Positions 32,128 through 43,700 of a DNA stretch of 64,000 bases are shown here, in pieces (positions within the stretch are counted from its first letter, which is position 1; each line of letters opens with the position of its first letter). Below the pieces are notes generated by a model. The model was not told the DNA's origin and made no database searches. It saw only the letters and a program-made list of their open reading frames with translations. The stretch lies in assembly GCA_026874595.1 (NCBI GenBank), contig CM049314.1, positions 23,823,729-23,887,728 of the forward strand, read 5' to 3'. The DNA comes from Sipunculus nudus (taxonomy: Eukaryota > Annelida > Sipuncula > Golfingiida > Sipunculidae). A program made the translations under genes and the position numbers.

Positions 32128-33951
32128 TTGCCCAGCTTATTAGAAGCTAAGGGTACAATTTTGGCGCATCTTAATGTACGCAGTTTAACACCGAAAGTTG
32201 ATGAGATTCGCCAAATGTGCTTTCGTTTCAGGCCACATGTTTTAGCTTTAACCGAGTCTTGGCTTGACAAACATGTACTTGATTCTGAGGTCTCCATCGA
32301 ACATTATGTGCATTTTAGACACGAGAGACACCGACATGGCGGAGGTGTAATTATGTATATTTTAACATCCCTAAAACCGCAAGTATTTCAGCCAGCGTCA
32401 GGAAGCATTGAAAGTGTATGGGCGACAATTGCTCTCGGAATGAAAACTATTTTAATCGGATCCGTTTACAGGCCTCCGAATGCATCAAGTGAATATATTG
32501 ATGATTTGCTAGATGTTATTGGTCAAGCTTTTAAAATCTCTAAGTACTTCATTTTGTTAGAAGATTTTAATGTTGATTACCTGCAGCCTAATAGGTTAAA
32601 ATCAAGTGAACTTGATTTAGCAGAACGGTTATTTGGGATGAAACAACTAATTACTACACCCACTCTTGTTACCAAACATTCAAAAACATTGATAGACCTT
32701 ATTTATACATCCAATCCTGAAATGCATTACAGTTCTGAAGTTTACCGGTTGACCCTGAGTGATCACTTTCTAACGGCAACAATTTTAAAGAAACAAAATG
32801 ATGAAAAGAAGAATCCAAAATATGTACACTGTCGTAACTTAAGACTTTTTAACAAGGATAAATTCATTCAAGAAATATGTTCATCTTTTTTCATGTCATC
32901 TTTAATTCCTAACATGACTGATCTTATTTTGGCATGGAAGATGTGGCAATGTGAATTTGTAAAAATCTGCAATAATAATGCTCCGTTCTACAAACGACGA
33001 GTAAAATCTACCCCCAATAAATGGATGACTGATAAAATACTAAATTTAATAAATGCATGTGAATTTGCGAATAAAAAAGCAAGACGGACAAACAGTGCTT
33101 CTTACTGCAATGAATATAGACGTCTTCGTAATATCGTTACTCGTGAAATTCGCAAAAATCGCTCTCGATACTATTCTGACCTAATTCGTTCAAACTTCTC
33201 TAAACGTAGTACAATTTGGAAGGCACTAAAGCACGTAGTCCCTTCAAATAAGAACACGCAAAAAACAAATACTGATATCGACTGTGATAAATTTAACGAT
33301 TTCTTTAGTTCTGTGGGAAAACTTATAAACGAAGATTTCCAAGGGAAAATTGAAACATATTCGTTTATCATCAATTCTTCTGCAAAAACGTTCTATTTTC
33401 CCCGTGTTTCTTCGCGTTTTGTCCATTCTCGTTTAATGGAATTAGATGCAACATTAAAGGATGATGTGTTACCAAATCGATCAACTCATTTAGCCTTACA
33501 TACGCTAGTCGATGAATGTCTTACCAACCTTGATAATAATAACATTACAGCTGCGTGCTTTATGGACATAAGGGAGGGTTTTGACAGCCTCGATCATTCT
33601 ATATTGCTCGAAAAACTCCAGAAGTATGGAATAGAAAATGTAGAGCTCACGTGGTTCAATTCTTATTTATCCGACACGCGCCAGTTCGTTTCCTCATGTG
33701 GATCAATTTCGAAAACTTCAACCGTAAACATCGGTACTCCTCAAGGCACAGTACTAGGGCCTATACTATTTCTAATTTATATGAATGATTTCCCGAGTTA
33801 TATGAATAACAAGTGTATACTTTATGCTGACGATATCACACTGCTTACCTGTGCTGATTCCGCCGATAATGCAATCGGCCATTTACAAAGCAAGATTGAC
33901 ATGGCACTAAAATGGTTCAGAGTAAACCATTTTGTGTATGAACCCTGTTAA
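32128..33951 (+). pseudogene. LINE ORF2: AP endonuclease plus partial reverse transcriptase
   Basis: The 607-codon frame opens with an AP-type endonuclease: HLNVRSL, ALTESWLD, GSVYRPPN, LLEDFNVDY and SDHFLTA carry the expected Asn, Glu, Asp/Asn and Asp/His residues. After a linker, the reverse transcriptase shows PNRSTHLALHTL, motif A-like FMDIREGFDSLDH, GTPQGTVLGPILF and ILYADDIT with the YADD aspartates. Around codon 440 (about 33450) the sequence jumps from LMELDATLKDD to PNRSTH, so roughly 100 residues of the N-terminal RT motifs are deleted in frame. The frame ends at 33951 by a frameshift. Not functional as it stands. Confidence 0.9.
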
Positions 33952-34633
33952 ATCGAGTATTGTGATATTTAGCCATAACTTTAATTTTACCAAAAATATC
34001 AACATTAATAATGTTACATTAATTAACGAAAATAACACGAAACTTTTGGGTTTAATCGTCGACTCCCCCTTAAAATGGAAGGATCATGTAGATTATATTT
34101 ACGATAAAATTATCACAAAATTACATGTCTTTTACCGACTTAGCAAGTTTCCTCAAACACCAACTCTAAAACTTATATATCATTCTCTTATTCAAAGCCA
34201 TATTGATTACTGTATTTCTGTTTGGGGTGGATGCTCGAAAACGTACAAGTCAAAAATCCAGAGACTCCAAAATAAATCTGCCCGTATTGTTACAAAAAAC
34301 TTCGATATAAATACTTCTCCAGCATCATTAATAATTCAGTTAGGTTGGATGACCGTGGAACAGAGATATCGCTATTTTGTAAATCTTTTAGTTTTTAAAT
34401 GTTTATTTGGTGATGCACCTCCTACTTTTAGACATGGCCTCAAATATGCACGTAACCCATACAATACACGACACACGACCAGTGGCAATCTTGCCATCAT
34501 AAAACCGAGAACTGACAGATTTAAATCAAGTTTTCTTTACGCAGGCCCGCATCACTGGAATCAACTTCCCAATAATTTAAGACACGTAACTGATGTTAAG
34601 CGTTTTAAACAATTATATAAATCCTTTTTATGA
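33932..34633 (+). pseudogene. LINE ORF2 C-terminal part (shifted frame)
   Basis: Continues the LINE protein in another frame: NPVKSSIVIFS, KLLGLIVDSPLKWKDHVD, KLIYHSLIQSHIDYCISVWG and RLQNKSARIV, the usual thumb and C-terminal region of CR1/Jockey-type LINE polymerases, ending with the family-like VTDVKRFKQLYKSFL at 34633. Together with the upstream frame it shows a single frameshift at about 33935-33945. Confidence 0.88.
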
Positions 34634-34947
34634 TGATTTCCATGTTTTAAACTCAGAATTTCAGTTACTCGACCTTTATAATTGTATATGATTACATGTG
34701 TGTCATATGTAGCAATCTATGTTTTAAATACGTGTATGTTTAGATCATTGTTTTAAACATTTTATTTATTTTCAATGACTATTTTAATATGAGTATGTAA
34801 TGTATATCTCTTTGTCAATGTATTTTTCTCTGCGATATTTCTAGGACCCATCGAAAAACAGCTGAACATGCTGAATGGGCCTTCCTGGTAAAATATATGT
34901 ATAAATAAATAAATAAAGGTGGGTCCGGAACCCCTGAGCCCCTGACA

Positions 34948-34963
34948 CCCCCCCCCCCCCCCC
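34948..34963. repeat. Poly(C) run
   Basis: Sixteen C directly after gtccggaacccctgagcccctgaca. Confidence 0.95.
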
Positions 34964-35163
34964 ATTTAGATCATCTTCTGCTGTTAACGAGGTGTGCATA
35001 TTCCCGGTTCTTTCTTTGGGTACATCTTCCTTGACTTAAATTCATTTTTCACATCTTCCTTACATCGATCTATCCTTTATACGTCTAATTATAAATTATG
35101 ATACATGTAAAAAAGGTTAAAAGATTTTTAAAAATCCGGGTATCATCTAGTATATATATATTA

Positions 35164-35167
<4 letters not shown>

Positions 35168-35246
<79 letters not shown>
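35168..35246. repeat. (TA)n(GA)n compound microsatellite
   Basis: TA repeats to about 35204, then GA repeats to about 35246. Confidence 0.97.
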
Positions 35247-35248
<2 letters not shown>

Positions 35249-35249
35249 T

Positions 35250-36685
35250 TATAGATCTCATTTTATATCATCATTTTGCAAGCACTGATCCTGCCTACTT
35301 CGGTCAAATTTATTTGGCTTTTTTCACGGACATACCAGGATGTATGCACACGGCAGAAGAGAGCTATATTACACACGTTCCTTTATTAATAAACAGTCAT
35401 TCAAACAGCTGTATATCTTATAAACTTGTAGGGAACAATCAAATACTGTACAGCTTCTGCTATAACCGTACCTCACTTGTAAAGTAGACCTTCGTAACAT
35501 TGCGCAAGATAATGTTCATTTAGCATATTTTTTGTCACATTTCCCCTTAAACTAATGAAGATCTTTCAAGGACCTCTACCTTTATACCTTTATTTATACC
35601 CAAGATCCAGACCCTGATTATGACCCGTATACGTCCTTTCTTATCTTAACCATACATGTACTTTGTATACCCATGCGTTATTGACGCATATGAAAATATA
35701 TTTATAACAGGTCTTTTTTGGTGACAACTGGTACCTGGCTCGGATATCTCTTAAAGTGTAGTATTTTATCGAAAATAAATAATTAATGATTGCTCTCTTG
35801 ACAGCATATCCCCAGACAGTCTATGCAGTGAAATAGATGTAAAGTTTTATTTAATAATTTAAATATATATATATATATATATGAGGAATTGAAACTCAAA
35901 GTAGTTTCCTATTTCGCCACCTCCGTCAAGTCAGAAATAATTAAGTTTACACACTTCATTGGCCAAATAATTTCAAGATGATGTATTCTTGTACAAATAC
36001 ATCACCTTCCAGGCAACATAGGAATGGTCAGGACTGCTTAATCTCTCTCTCACTCTCTCTCCCCCTCTCTCTCTCTGCATGTGCGATATTTCATGAAATT
36101 GTAAACTTTCTAACTTGCATTTTTAAAACATGCTTTGTATAAATAAAAGCTGTTGCTCTTTAGCGATTAATTATATATCCCCAGACTAAGTCGACATTAG
36201 CATCGATAAAACACACTGGTGGAGATATCCCAGCCATGAACTAGCCTATACTCATCACCAAAAAAATATCGGGGACGATATCTAGGGCAATGTGCATGAA
36301 TAAAGAGAGTGTAGAGTACAAACATTGTCAAGCTAATGCCAAAGACCCATAACCTTGTTATGCTTAGATATGTAGACCGGCGTATTAATCAATATATATG
36401 CTTAGATGAGAGCCTTGGTTGAACTGATCTAGAGCATTTTTTATAAGAGTGGCCAGCATTATGTAACATTTTAGATATTTGTGACGTTAACAGCAGCCAG
36501 CTGTCCAATTGTTTCTGTTCTCCGTTCATTGGTGTCACACTTTATATTTGTGACTAATATAACACGCGACGTCGGTTGAATTGGAATGCATATACCTGTA
36601 TTGTTATTAACGATGGGGTTACTTAAATAAATAAAAACTATTTTTCTTTTCCCCCTCTCTCTCTCGTTCGTACGTTTGTGAATGT
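35250..36685. other. Intergenic with microsatellites
   Basis: TA run at 35862-35882, CT-rich runs at 36042-36078 and 36652-36664. No gene is recognised. Confidence 0.5.
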
Positions 36686-36687
36686 GC

Positions 36688-36688
<1 letters not shown>

Positions 36689-36751
<63 letters not shown>
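36689..36751. repeat. (TA)n microsatellite
   Basis: About 30 TA repeats with one slip. Confidence 0.97.
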
Positions 36752-36754
<3 letters not shown>

Positions 36755-36759
36755 GTAAA

Positions 36760-37500
36760 GGGATCACAAATTCACTCGCATGCTATTCCATAATAAATAT
36801 AATTATTTTTTTTTTATAATATAATAAGCTCATCGAGTAAAATGTACCTGGTATGTCCCTGGTTAAAATGTTTATAATGTTTATTTACATGGTGTGTGAA
36901 TTGACGAATAGTTTCCTTTAATATATCAGCCACGCGGGGCTTACCACAGATACAAGTGACAAATTTCTCATTATCTCACAAAAATACTAATAGTTTAATT
37001 AAGCTATTAAAAATCACGTCTTTTAATGGTTATTTGAATGTGGCGAACTATTTATTTCAGGTAAACAAATCAAAGAAAACCTCAATGTGACAGAAATTTT
37101 ATGATTATATATATATATATATATTATATGTATATAATTACATTTATTTATATTTGTACCATGGGCCACAAGGCCTTTTTCTACAATTAATTCTTCTCTT
37201 CTTTTTCTTGTATATATTAAGAACCAAGCAGATAATTATGTACAAAGTGGACGGCCATTGTTAACAAGTAATTGAAAAGAAGGATATAATTCCCATGCTA
37301 TGCCCATGCAGTCTTTCACAAAAGTCTTGAAAATGTTAAATACCAAAATTCAATAGAAACGCACTTAAATGTGCCCCGTGGGGAAAATATATAATCACAT
37401 GATGACATTGATGTGTACATGACGAGAAGTGAATTGTTAGTATAATTTTTTTTATATACTGTACTATGCACTGATAAGAAGGCGCGTGATGTCGTCCCAT
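36760..37500. other. Intergenic, no feature seen
   Basis: AT-rich; TA run at 37108-37128. Lies upstream of the candidate promoter at 37513. Confidence 0.4.
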
Positions 37501-37512
37501 AATTCCCCGGTG

Positions 37513-37636
37513 TTATATATGTCGAGCCCACGTATCAAGGTTACAGTCTTCTTTCTCGGGGCGGCCCTGACAGCAGACCAAATATTGCCGATACAACCAA
37601 ACTGAGCTTTGTGTGAGAATCATTCATCAGCGAAAG
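37513..37636 (+). promoter_or_regulatory. Candidate promoter and non-coding first exon of the CARD gene
   Basis: A TATA-like ttatatat (37513-37520) is followed about 30 bp on by a less AT-rich stretch (cgtatcaaggttacagtc to atcagcgaaag) ending in a donor-like gaaag|gtattc at 37636. The first coding exon at 40594 begins after a 3' splice site and has only 7 nt before its ATG, so an upstream untranslated exon must exist. This is the best candidate I see, on weak evidence. Confidence 0.22.
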
Positions 37637-37639
37637 GTA

Positions 37640-38610
37640 TTCTTGTAATGATTGATTAGTCCCATATGGTTTATAGACCAGTTTTAACTGAAATTAAGAA
37701 AAATGTTAATGATTTTTGTCCTGTGTTTTTGTGTTGCGTTGTGTATTTTTTTCTGGAGGGGACGTCTCCGTACTTAAGGTCTTATTTATACCACCATATA
37801 TCCCGTTTTTATTTCGGAGGTTGTTTGCTTTTATCAATTGTTATGATCATTTAATGGCACCACCATCGATGAAGGTGTTCAGGTTTGTTTGTGTGTGTAT
37901 GTGCTAAGCCGAGCAAAATCGCTGAAATGATTAAACGTTTTAGAAGGATGGAACATATAGGACAGAAAACAACTGCTAAATATTTTTTATTGATCGATAA
38001 AATTTAATCTGAATCCAGAACCATTTTGCCGCCTTTTATCTGGTGTCCAGTTTATTTCCTCATACAAGAGCTGTAAGTTTGATCGATCAGCCTCAAGTTT
38101 TTAGCACTTCTTCTTCGGCTTTTGATCCAATATCACACAAAGTTTATTTCATAAACTCGAGTTTATAGATATTTGTGAATTGTGCCATATTATAAAACCT
38201 TCAAGTTCATTGGAGTCAAGTAATGACGTCTTCATTACCAGATTATGGGCAGTTCATTATGAATGACAAAGAAGTTATACTATATAGTATTTATTTCGTA
38301 CAAATAAGGTACATCAAATGAATAGGTTTAATACTAAACAAAGGGATAGCTATTGGTAATTCAACGTGAAATCACTCAATTGTGCAAATGATGCAAGTCA
38401 ATGAAAACTATTTCAAGGTCTCTTATGCCTGCTCTCAAAGTCAAGGATGACACTTCCTATATAGCTTGCTCGGCTTGTGAGTTGTCTCGAGACAATATTT
38501 TGAAACATATTAAATCAATTTAATCATATAGGTGCATTAGGCACAGTCTACAGTTGTATGTGAATTGTAGGGCAGTTTCCAGACTATACGTAAACCTGTG
38601 TTATACGCAC
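37640..38610. other. Probable first intron of the CARD gene, no feature seen
   Basis: AT-rich; no repeat recognised until the palindrome arm begins at about 38617. Confidence 0.35.
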
Positions 38611-38616
38611 TAATTG

Positions 38617-40235
38617 TATCGCCAGACATAGTCTGGAGATACTATGGTTTAGGCACGGTCGCGCCGCCGCCGCCGAGATTTCTTAGGGACACAATAACTC
38701 AAAAAATATTTCATGGATCTTTACCAAACTTGGTATATGTATAGATATGGGTGAGAGGACGACGCCTATTTAAAATGAGGTCATGACCTCAACTAGGAGA
38801 GTGACCTTGACCTTGAATAGGTTCAATTTTGGGGAAAATCACACAAATTCTTAAATATCTCAAGAAAACTTGCATGGATTGATCCCAAAATCAAGTTGAT
38901 CGAAGATCATGGATAGGGTTGTCATGTTCCAGAAACTGGTGGCGCCACCTATTATTCTTTACTTGTTTTCATGCCGTTTAATATCCCCAAAATTGCTACT
39001 TGACAGTACTGTGAGCATTATAAGTCAAAAACTAATGGACAGATTTCTTTCATATTATGCAAATACATAGACATGGGTTATGGGATGATGTTTATTTAAA
39101 TTGGGGTCATGACCTTTCCTATGAGAGTCGCCTTGACCTTGAATATTGCCAAATATGGTGAAAATCACACAAAATCATTAATTTCTCAATAAGGGGTGCA
39201 TGCATCAGTCCAAAAATCAACTTGACCGAAGATCTTGGATAGTAATGTCATGTACCGGAAACAGGTGGCGCCACCTGTTATTCTTTTACTTGTTTTCGTG
39301 CCGTTTAATACCCCATCATTGCCACTTAACAGTACATTTATAACCTGTGAGCATTATAAGTCAAAAACTAATGGACAGATTTCTTTCATATTATGCATAT
39401 ACATAGACATGGGTTATGGGATGATGTATATATAAATTGGGATCATTACCTCTCCTATTAGAGTGGCCTTGACCTTGAATATTGCCATATATGGTGAAAA
39501 TTACACAAAATCATTAATATCTCAATAAGGGATGCATGCATTGGTCCAAAAATCAACATGTTCGAAGATCTTGGAAAGTATTGTCATGTACAGGAAACAG
39601 GTGGCGCCACCTGTTAATCTTTTACTTGTTTTGTGCCGTTTAATACCCCACATTGCCATTTATCAGTACTGTGAGCATTATAAGTCAAAAACTAATGGAC
39701 AAATTTCTTTCATATTATGCATATGCATGGATATGGGTTATAGAATAATGTTTATTTGAATAGGGGTCATGACCTTTCCAATGAGTGGCCTTGACCTTGA
39801 ATATTGCCATATATGGTGAAAATCACACAAAATCATTAATTTCTCAATAAGGGATGCATTGATTGGTCCAAAAATCAACTTGAACGAAGATCTTGGATAG
39901 TGTTGTCATGTACGGGAAACAGGTGGTGCCACCTGTTATTCTTTTACTTGTTTTCGTGCCGTTTAATACCCCATCATTGCCACTTAACAGTACTTTGAGC
40001 ATTATAAGTCAAAAACTAATGGACAGATTTCTTGCATATACATAGACATAGGTTAGGGGATGATGTATATTGAAATTTGGATCATGACCTTTTCTATGAG
40101 AATGACCTTTTCTATGAGTGTGGTCTGATATTAATTGTTGCTGAAGATGGGGGGCCTATTCTTAAAGGGGGGGGGGGATTAATTGTCTGGCGATACTATG
40201 ACACCTGCGGTGCCAAGAAATATCTAGTTTTTTAC
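38617..40235 (+). mobile_element. Left arm of a 3.7-kb inverted repeat: AGGTGGCGCCACCT tandem module
   Basis: Begins with a hairpin (atcgccagac-ata-gtctggagat) followed by gatactatgg and (CCG)n, then about 325-335-bp tandem units. Palindromes lie at 38938, 39264, 39599 and 39921. Units share ccttgaccttgaatattgcc, gtgagcattataagtcaaaa and actaatggacagatttctt. It ends at 40165-40235 with a poly(G) run and gtctggcgatactatg then cacctgcggtgcc. The right arm (41048-42362) repeats the outer and inner parts in reverse. Confidence 0.87.
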
Positions 40236-40593
40236 TTCATAGTTTCATGCCTCTTGTTCCAAGTGTTTCATTGATTAAAATGATGTACAAAATTACACGA
40301 AGAGCTAATCAATTTTCGAGGTAGGACTCTGACATTTGCAGTAAAATTTTCTGTAGTCACATTATATTGATATATCACCGTATGGAAACTCTAAAAGTTC
40401 TTTCTTCATGAATTTTATTTTACTTCCTACTGCACAGCAGCTTTGTATGGGCAATATGCATTTCCCCTGTTACAAATTATGTGTTGCCATTATAGCATTT
40501 GTCTTTTTTTAATGAAGTTTCGATAAATAATTTGGATGGCTGGGTCGGTTTTTTCTTACTAATTATATCTGTAGTCAATATTATGTTTTACAG

Positions 40594-40762
40594 ACTGACC
40601 ATGGCCAGTAGAGACACACAGACGATTATGACGGAGGAGCACAAGGGGCTGTTGATACGACACCTCCCTGAATTTGTCAAGAATCTTGACCTCACGGCGA
40701 CATTCTGGGCCTTCTTGCTCAGGTTCTGTGTTCTGACGAGCTCTGAAAAACAGCGTATAGAG
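40594..40762 (+). CDS. CARD gene exon 1 of coding region (start codon, CARD helices 1-3)
   Basis: Acceptor tgttttacag, 7 nt of 5' UTR, ATG at 40601, 54 codons from MASRDTQTIMTEEHKG to SSEKQRIE, donor gtaagc, phase 0. The exon lies in the loop of the 3.7-kb inverted repeat (38617-42362). Confidence 0.85.
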
Positions 40763-43700
40763 GTAAGCTATGGGTCACCCGTAGATTTATCCTGCCGTTG
40801 CTTGTGTAAATGGGCCAACCACGTTTAACTCACAGGCATGGACGTAAACCTCATTGAATACATACCTGTCAGTAACGTTATTGCAAGTTTTTGCACATCC
40901 TCATGGGAGCAATTTGGTGGCGGACCGGGGGGGGGGGGGGGGGAGGAACACTTTTTTCAACCAGGTGGAAGGGACACTTATCGTCTACGTGTTACTAATT
41001 AACTGAATGTTATTTTGCTTTAAAGCATGGCTTCACATTCAACTAGACATTTCATGGCACCGCAGGTGCCATAGTATCCCCAGACAATTAACACCCCCCC
41101 CCCCCCCCCCCAGCCTCGAAGAATAGGATCCCATCTTGAATTCAGATGCAAACACTGACACTTGGCAGGCCACTATGGTTTCTTTTCAAATTTGACCTAG
41201 CCGTTGATAAGATGCATCAAACTTGTGGGTTTGGTGACTGTACCTCAAATTCTTACAAAGTTATTCTGTTTAAACATCATTTTAGCAAGAAAACGACACA
41301 AGGTGGCGCCACCTGTCTTCTGCAGAAAACAATGCTATCAAAGTTCTTATGTCAATTTGATTTTTGGACCAATCCATGCATCCCTCAGTGAGATATTAAG
41401 TTTACATCATTTCAGTGTTATCGCCTCTGTGACCTTGAAAATGCATCAAGGTCATCCATATTCGAACTTGGCCTAGCCCTTGATAAGATGCATCTAAACT
41501 GTAGGTTGGTGACTGTGCCACAAATTCTTTTTGAGTTATTGCCCTTATATAATTTTAGTATAATCGCTGCTGTGACCTTAAAAAAATGCATCAAGGTCAT
41601 CCATGTTCGAACTTGACCTAGCCGTTGATAAGATGCATCAAACCTGTGGGTTTGGTGACTGTACCTCAAATTCTTACAAAGTTATTCTGTTTAAACATCA
41701 TTTTAGCAAGAAAACGACACAAGGTGGCGCCACCTGTCTTCTGCAGAAAACAATGCTGTCAAAGATCTTAAGTCAATTTGATTTTTGGACCAATCCATGC
41801 ATCCCTCAGTGAGATATTAAAGTTAACATCATTTCAGCGTTATCGCCTCTGTGACCTTGAAAAATGCATCAAGATCATCCATATTCGAACATGGCCTAGC
41901 CCTTGATAAGATGCATATAAACTGTAAGTTATAATATAATAGAAATCTGTCTATTAGACTTATTTTGACTTATAATGCTCGCAGTACTGTCAAGTGGCAA
42001 TTTTGGGAGTATTAAAAGGCACGAAAACAAGTAAAGAATAATAGGTGGCGCCACAATTTCCGGAACATAACAATCCTATCCATGATCTTCAATCAACTTG
42101 ATTTCGGGATCAATCCATGCAAGATTTCTTGAGATATTTAAGAATTCGTGTGATTTTCTCAAAATTAGACCTATTCAAGGTCAAGGACACTCTCCTAGTG
42201 AAGGTCATGACCTCCTTTTAAATAGGCGTCGTCCTCTGACCCATAGCTATACATATACCAGGTTTGGTAAAGATCCGTGAAATATTTTTTGAGTTATCGC
42301 GCCAACAAGATTTATATGCGGCGGCGGGACCGGTAGGAAAACATAGTATCCCCCGACTTTGTCTGTTCCTCAAATATTAATGAACCTGTTTTTCAGGAAT
42401 GTCTAAAATATCAAATGCACATTGTAGAACCAAGCCAGTACAATATTTAGGGCAACAGTTTATTTGATACCCAAATTGCTTAAAATCTGCTTATATATTC
42501 AATGTAAATTGTTAACCACCTTTTACACCCATTCCTCACACTTTTAATTCTGAGATTACTTAATAATAAGAGAATCATATGATTTTTCTTAATAAAATAT
42601 AACTGAAATGATTATTAAAATAATATTATAGAATATATTCATGAATGCATTCAAGAATACATTTTGAAAGTATTTGCACTGGTATTCAAATGCTTTCATT
42701 TTACCTGATTTCTTATTTTTATGCAAGAAATTTTATAATGATTCACATTCGCATTCAAATACATTTGCAAAGTATTCACACCATGTCTGGTATTTATTCA
42801 GTTTTAGCCAAACAATGATGTTGAGAATCCAGAATATACAGAATTCACAAATTTAAATAATGATCATAAGTAGAGTGGTTTTATGGTTTTTATTTATATT
42901 AAAAAAAAATAATATATAATATATTCACTTTGGACTAATTCACATCAATCTACACACTAGACACAGTAGGAATCTAGATTAAAATTATCAACTGCATCCT
43001 TGTCTATCATTAATTTCCTTCATATGATCCCTAATGATTAGTAATGTATAATATGATTTATTTTTGTTATCATTAAAACTGAACTGAAAAATACCATAGG
43101 TGACTGCATGGTGTTATTTGAAATACGTGACATTCTATCCTTCCATACAAGATTCTTACATCATCAGTAACTGCAAGTTAATTTCCTGTTACTCATCAAC
43201 TAACAAATTCCTTTTCTATTAATTTTTCTTTAATTTGTTATTAAAAACCAATAAAAATTTATTAATTTATTATTTATTGTAATGTTGTTGGTCAAAACAA
43301 CTACTAGATGAGTTGGTGGGACACCTGGATTAACTGTGGCTGGCCATAAGCTGCCTGGCTGCCCCAGTGTATACCTCGCCTCAAGCGTGCATAATTTGCA
43401 CAAGGTCAACATACAGGTGACTGAAGAGGGGCTGGGGAGAGCCTGGATCTGACATGGTCTCATAAAAACATTAATAAAGGCAAAAATTTATGGCCAATTT
43501 ATTTTAACTTTCTAAACTAAAAAGCTGAAATCCTTATGTGTGCATGATTTGAAAATTATATCAACAGTGCTCACAGGAAACAAACGTGCCATGGTCAAAT
43601 TTGGGCAAAATTTAAGGTACTAATTTTATATGAATACTAATAACTTATAAAATTTGAAAAATTCAGAACTAATTTTGGGTATTCAATTGAATCTTGATTA

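Larger units (their letters stand above)
31000..34917 (+). mobile_element. CR1/Jockey-group LINE, decayed full-length-like copy
   Basis: Gathers the ORF1 remnant, ORF2 and a 3' UTR that ends cttcctggtaaaatatatg followed by ATAAATAAATAAATAAA (34898-34917), a simple-repeat tail typical of the CR1/L2/Jockey group. The 5' boundary is a guess. A C-homopolymer-bearing segment (34918-34963) follows immediately and is probably part of another element. Confidence 0.8.

Noticed and set aside
43230-43463. 77-codon minus-strand open frame in a GC-richer patch
   Set aside because: No motif and no splice context; the patch looks like inserted repeat DNA within a copy of the 25242 element.
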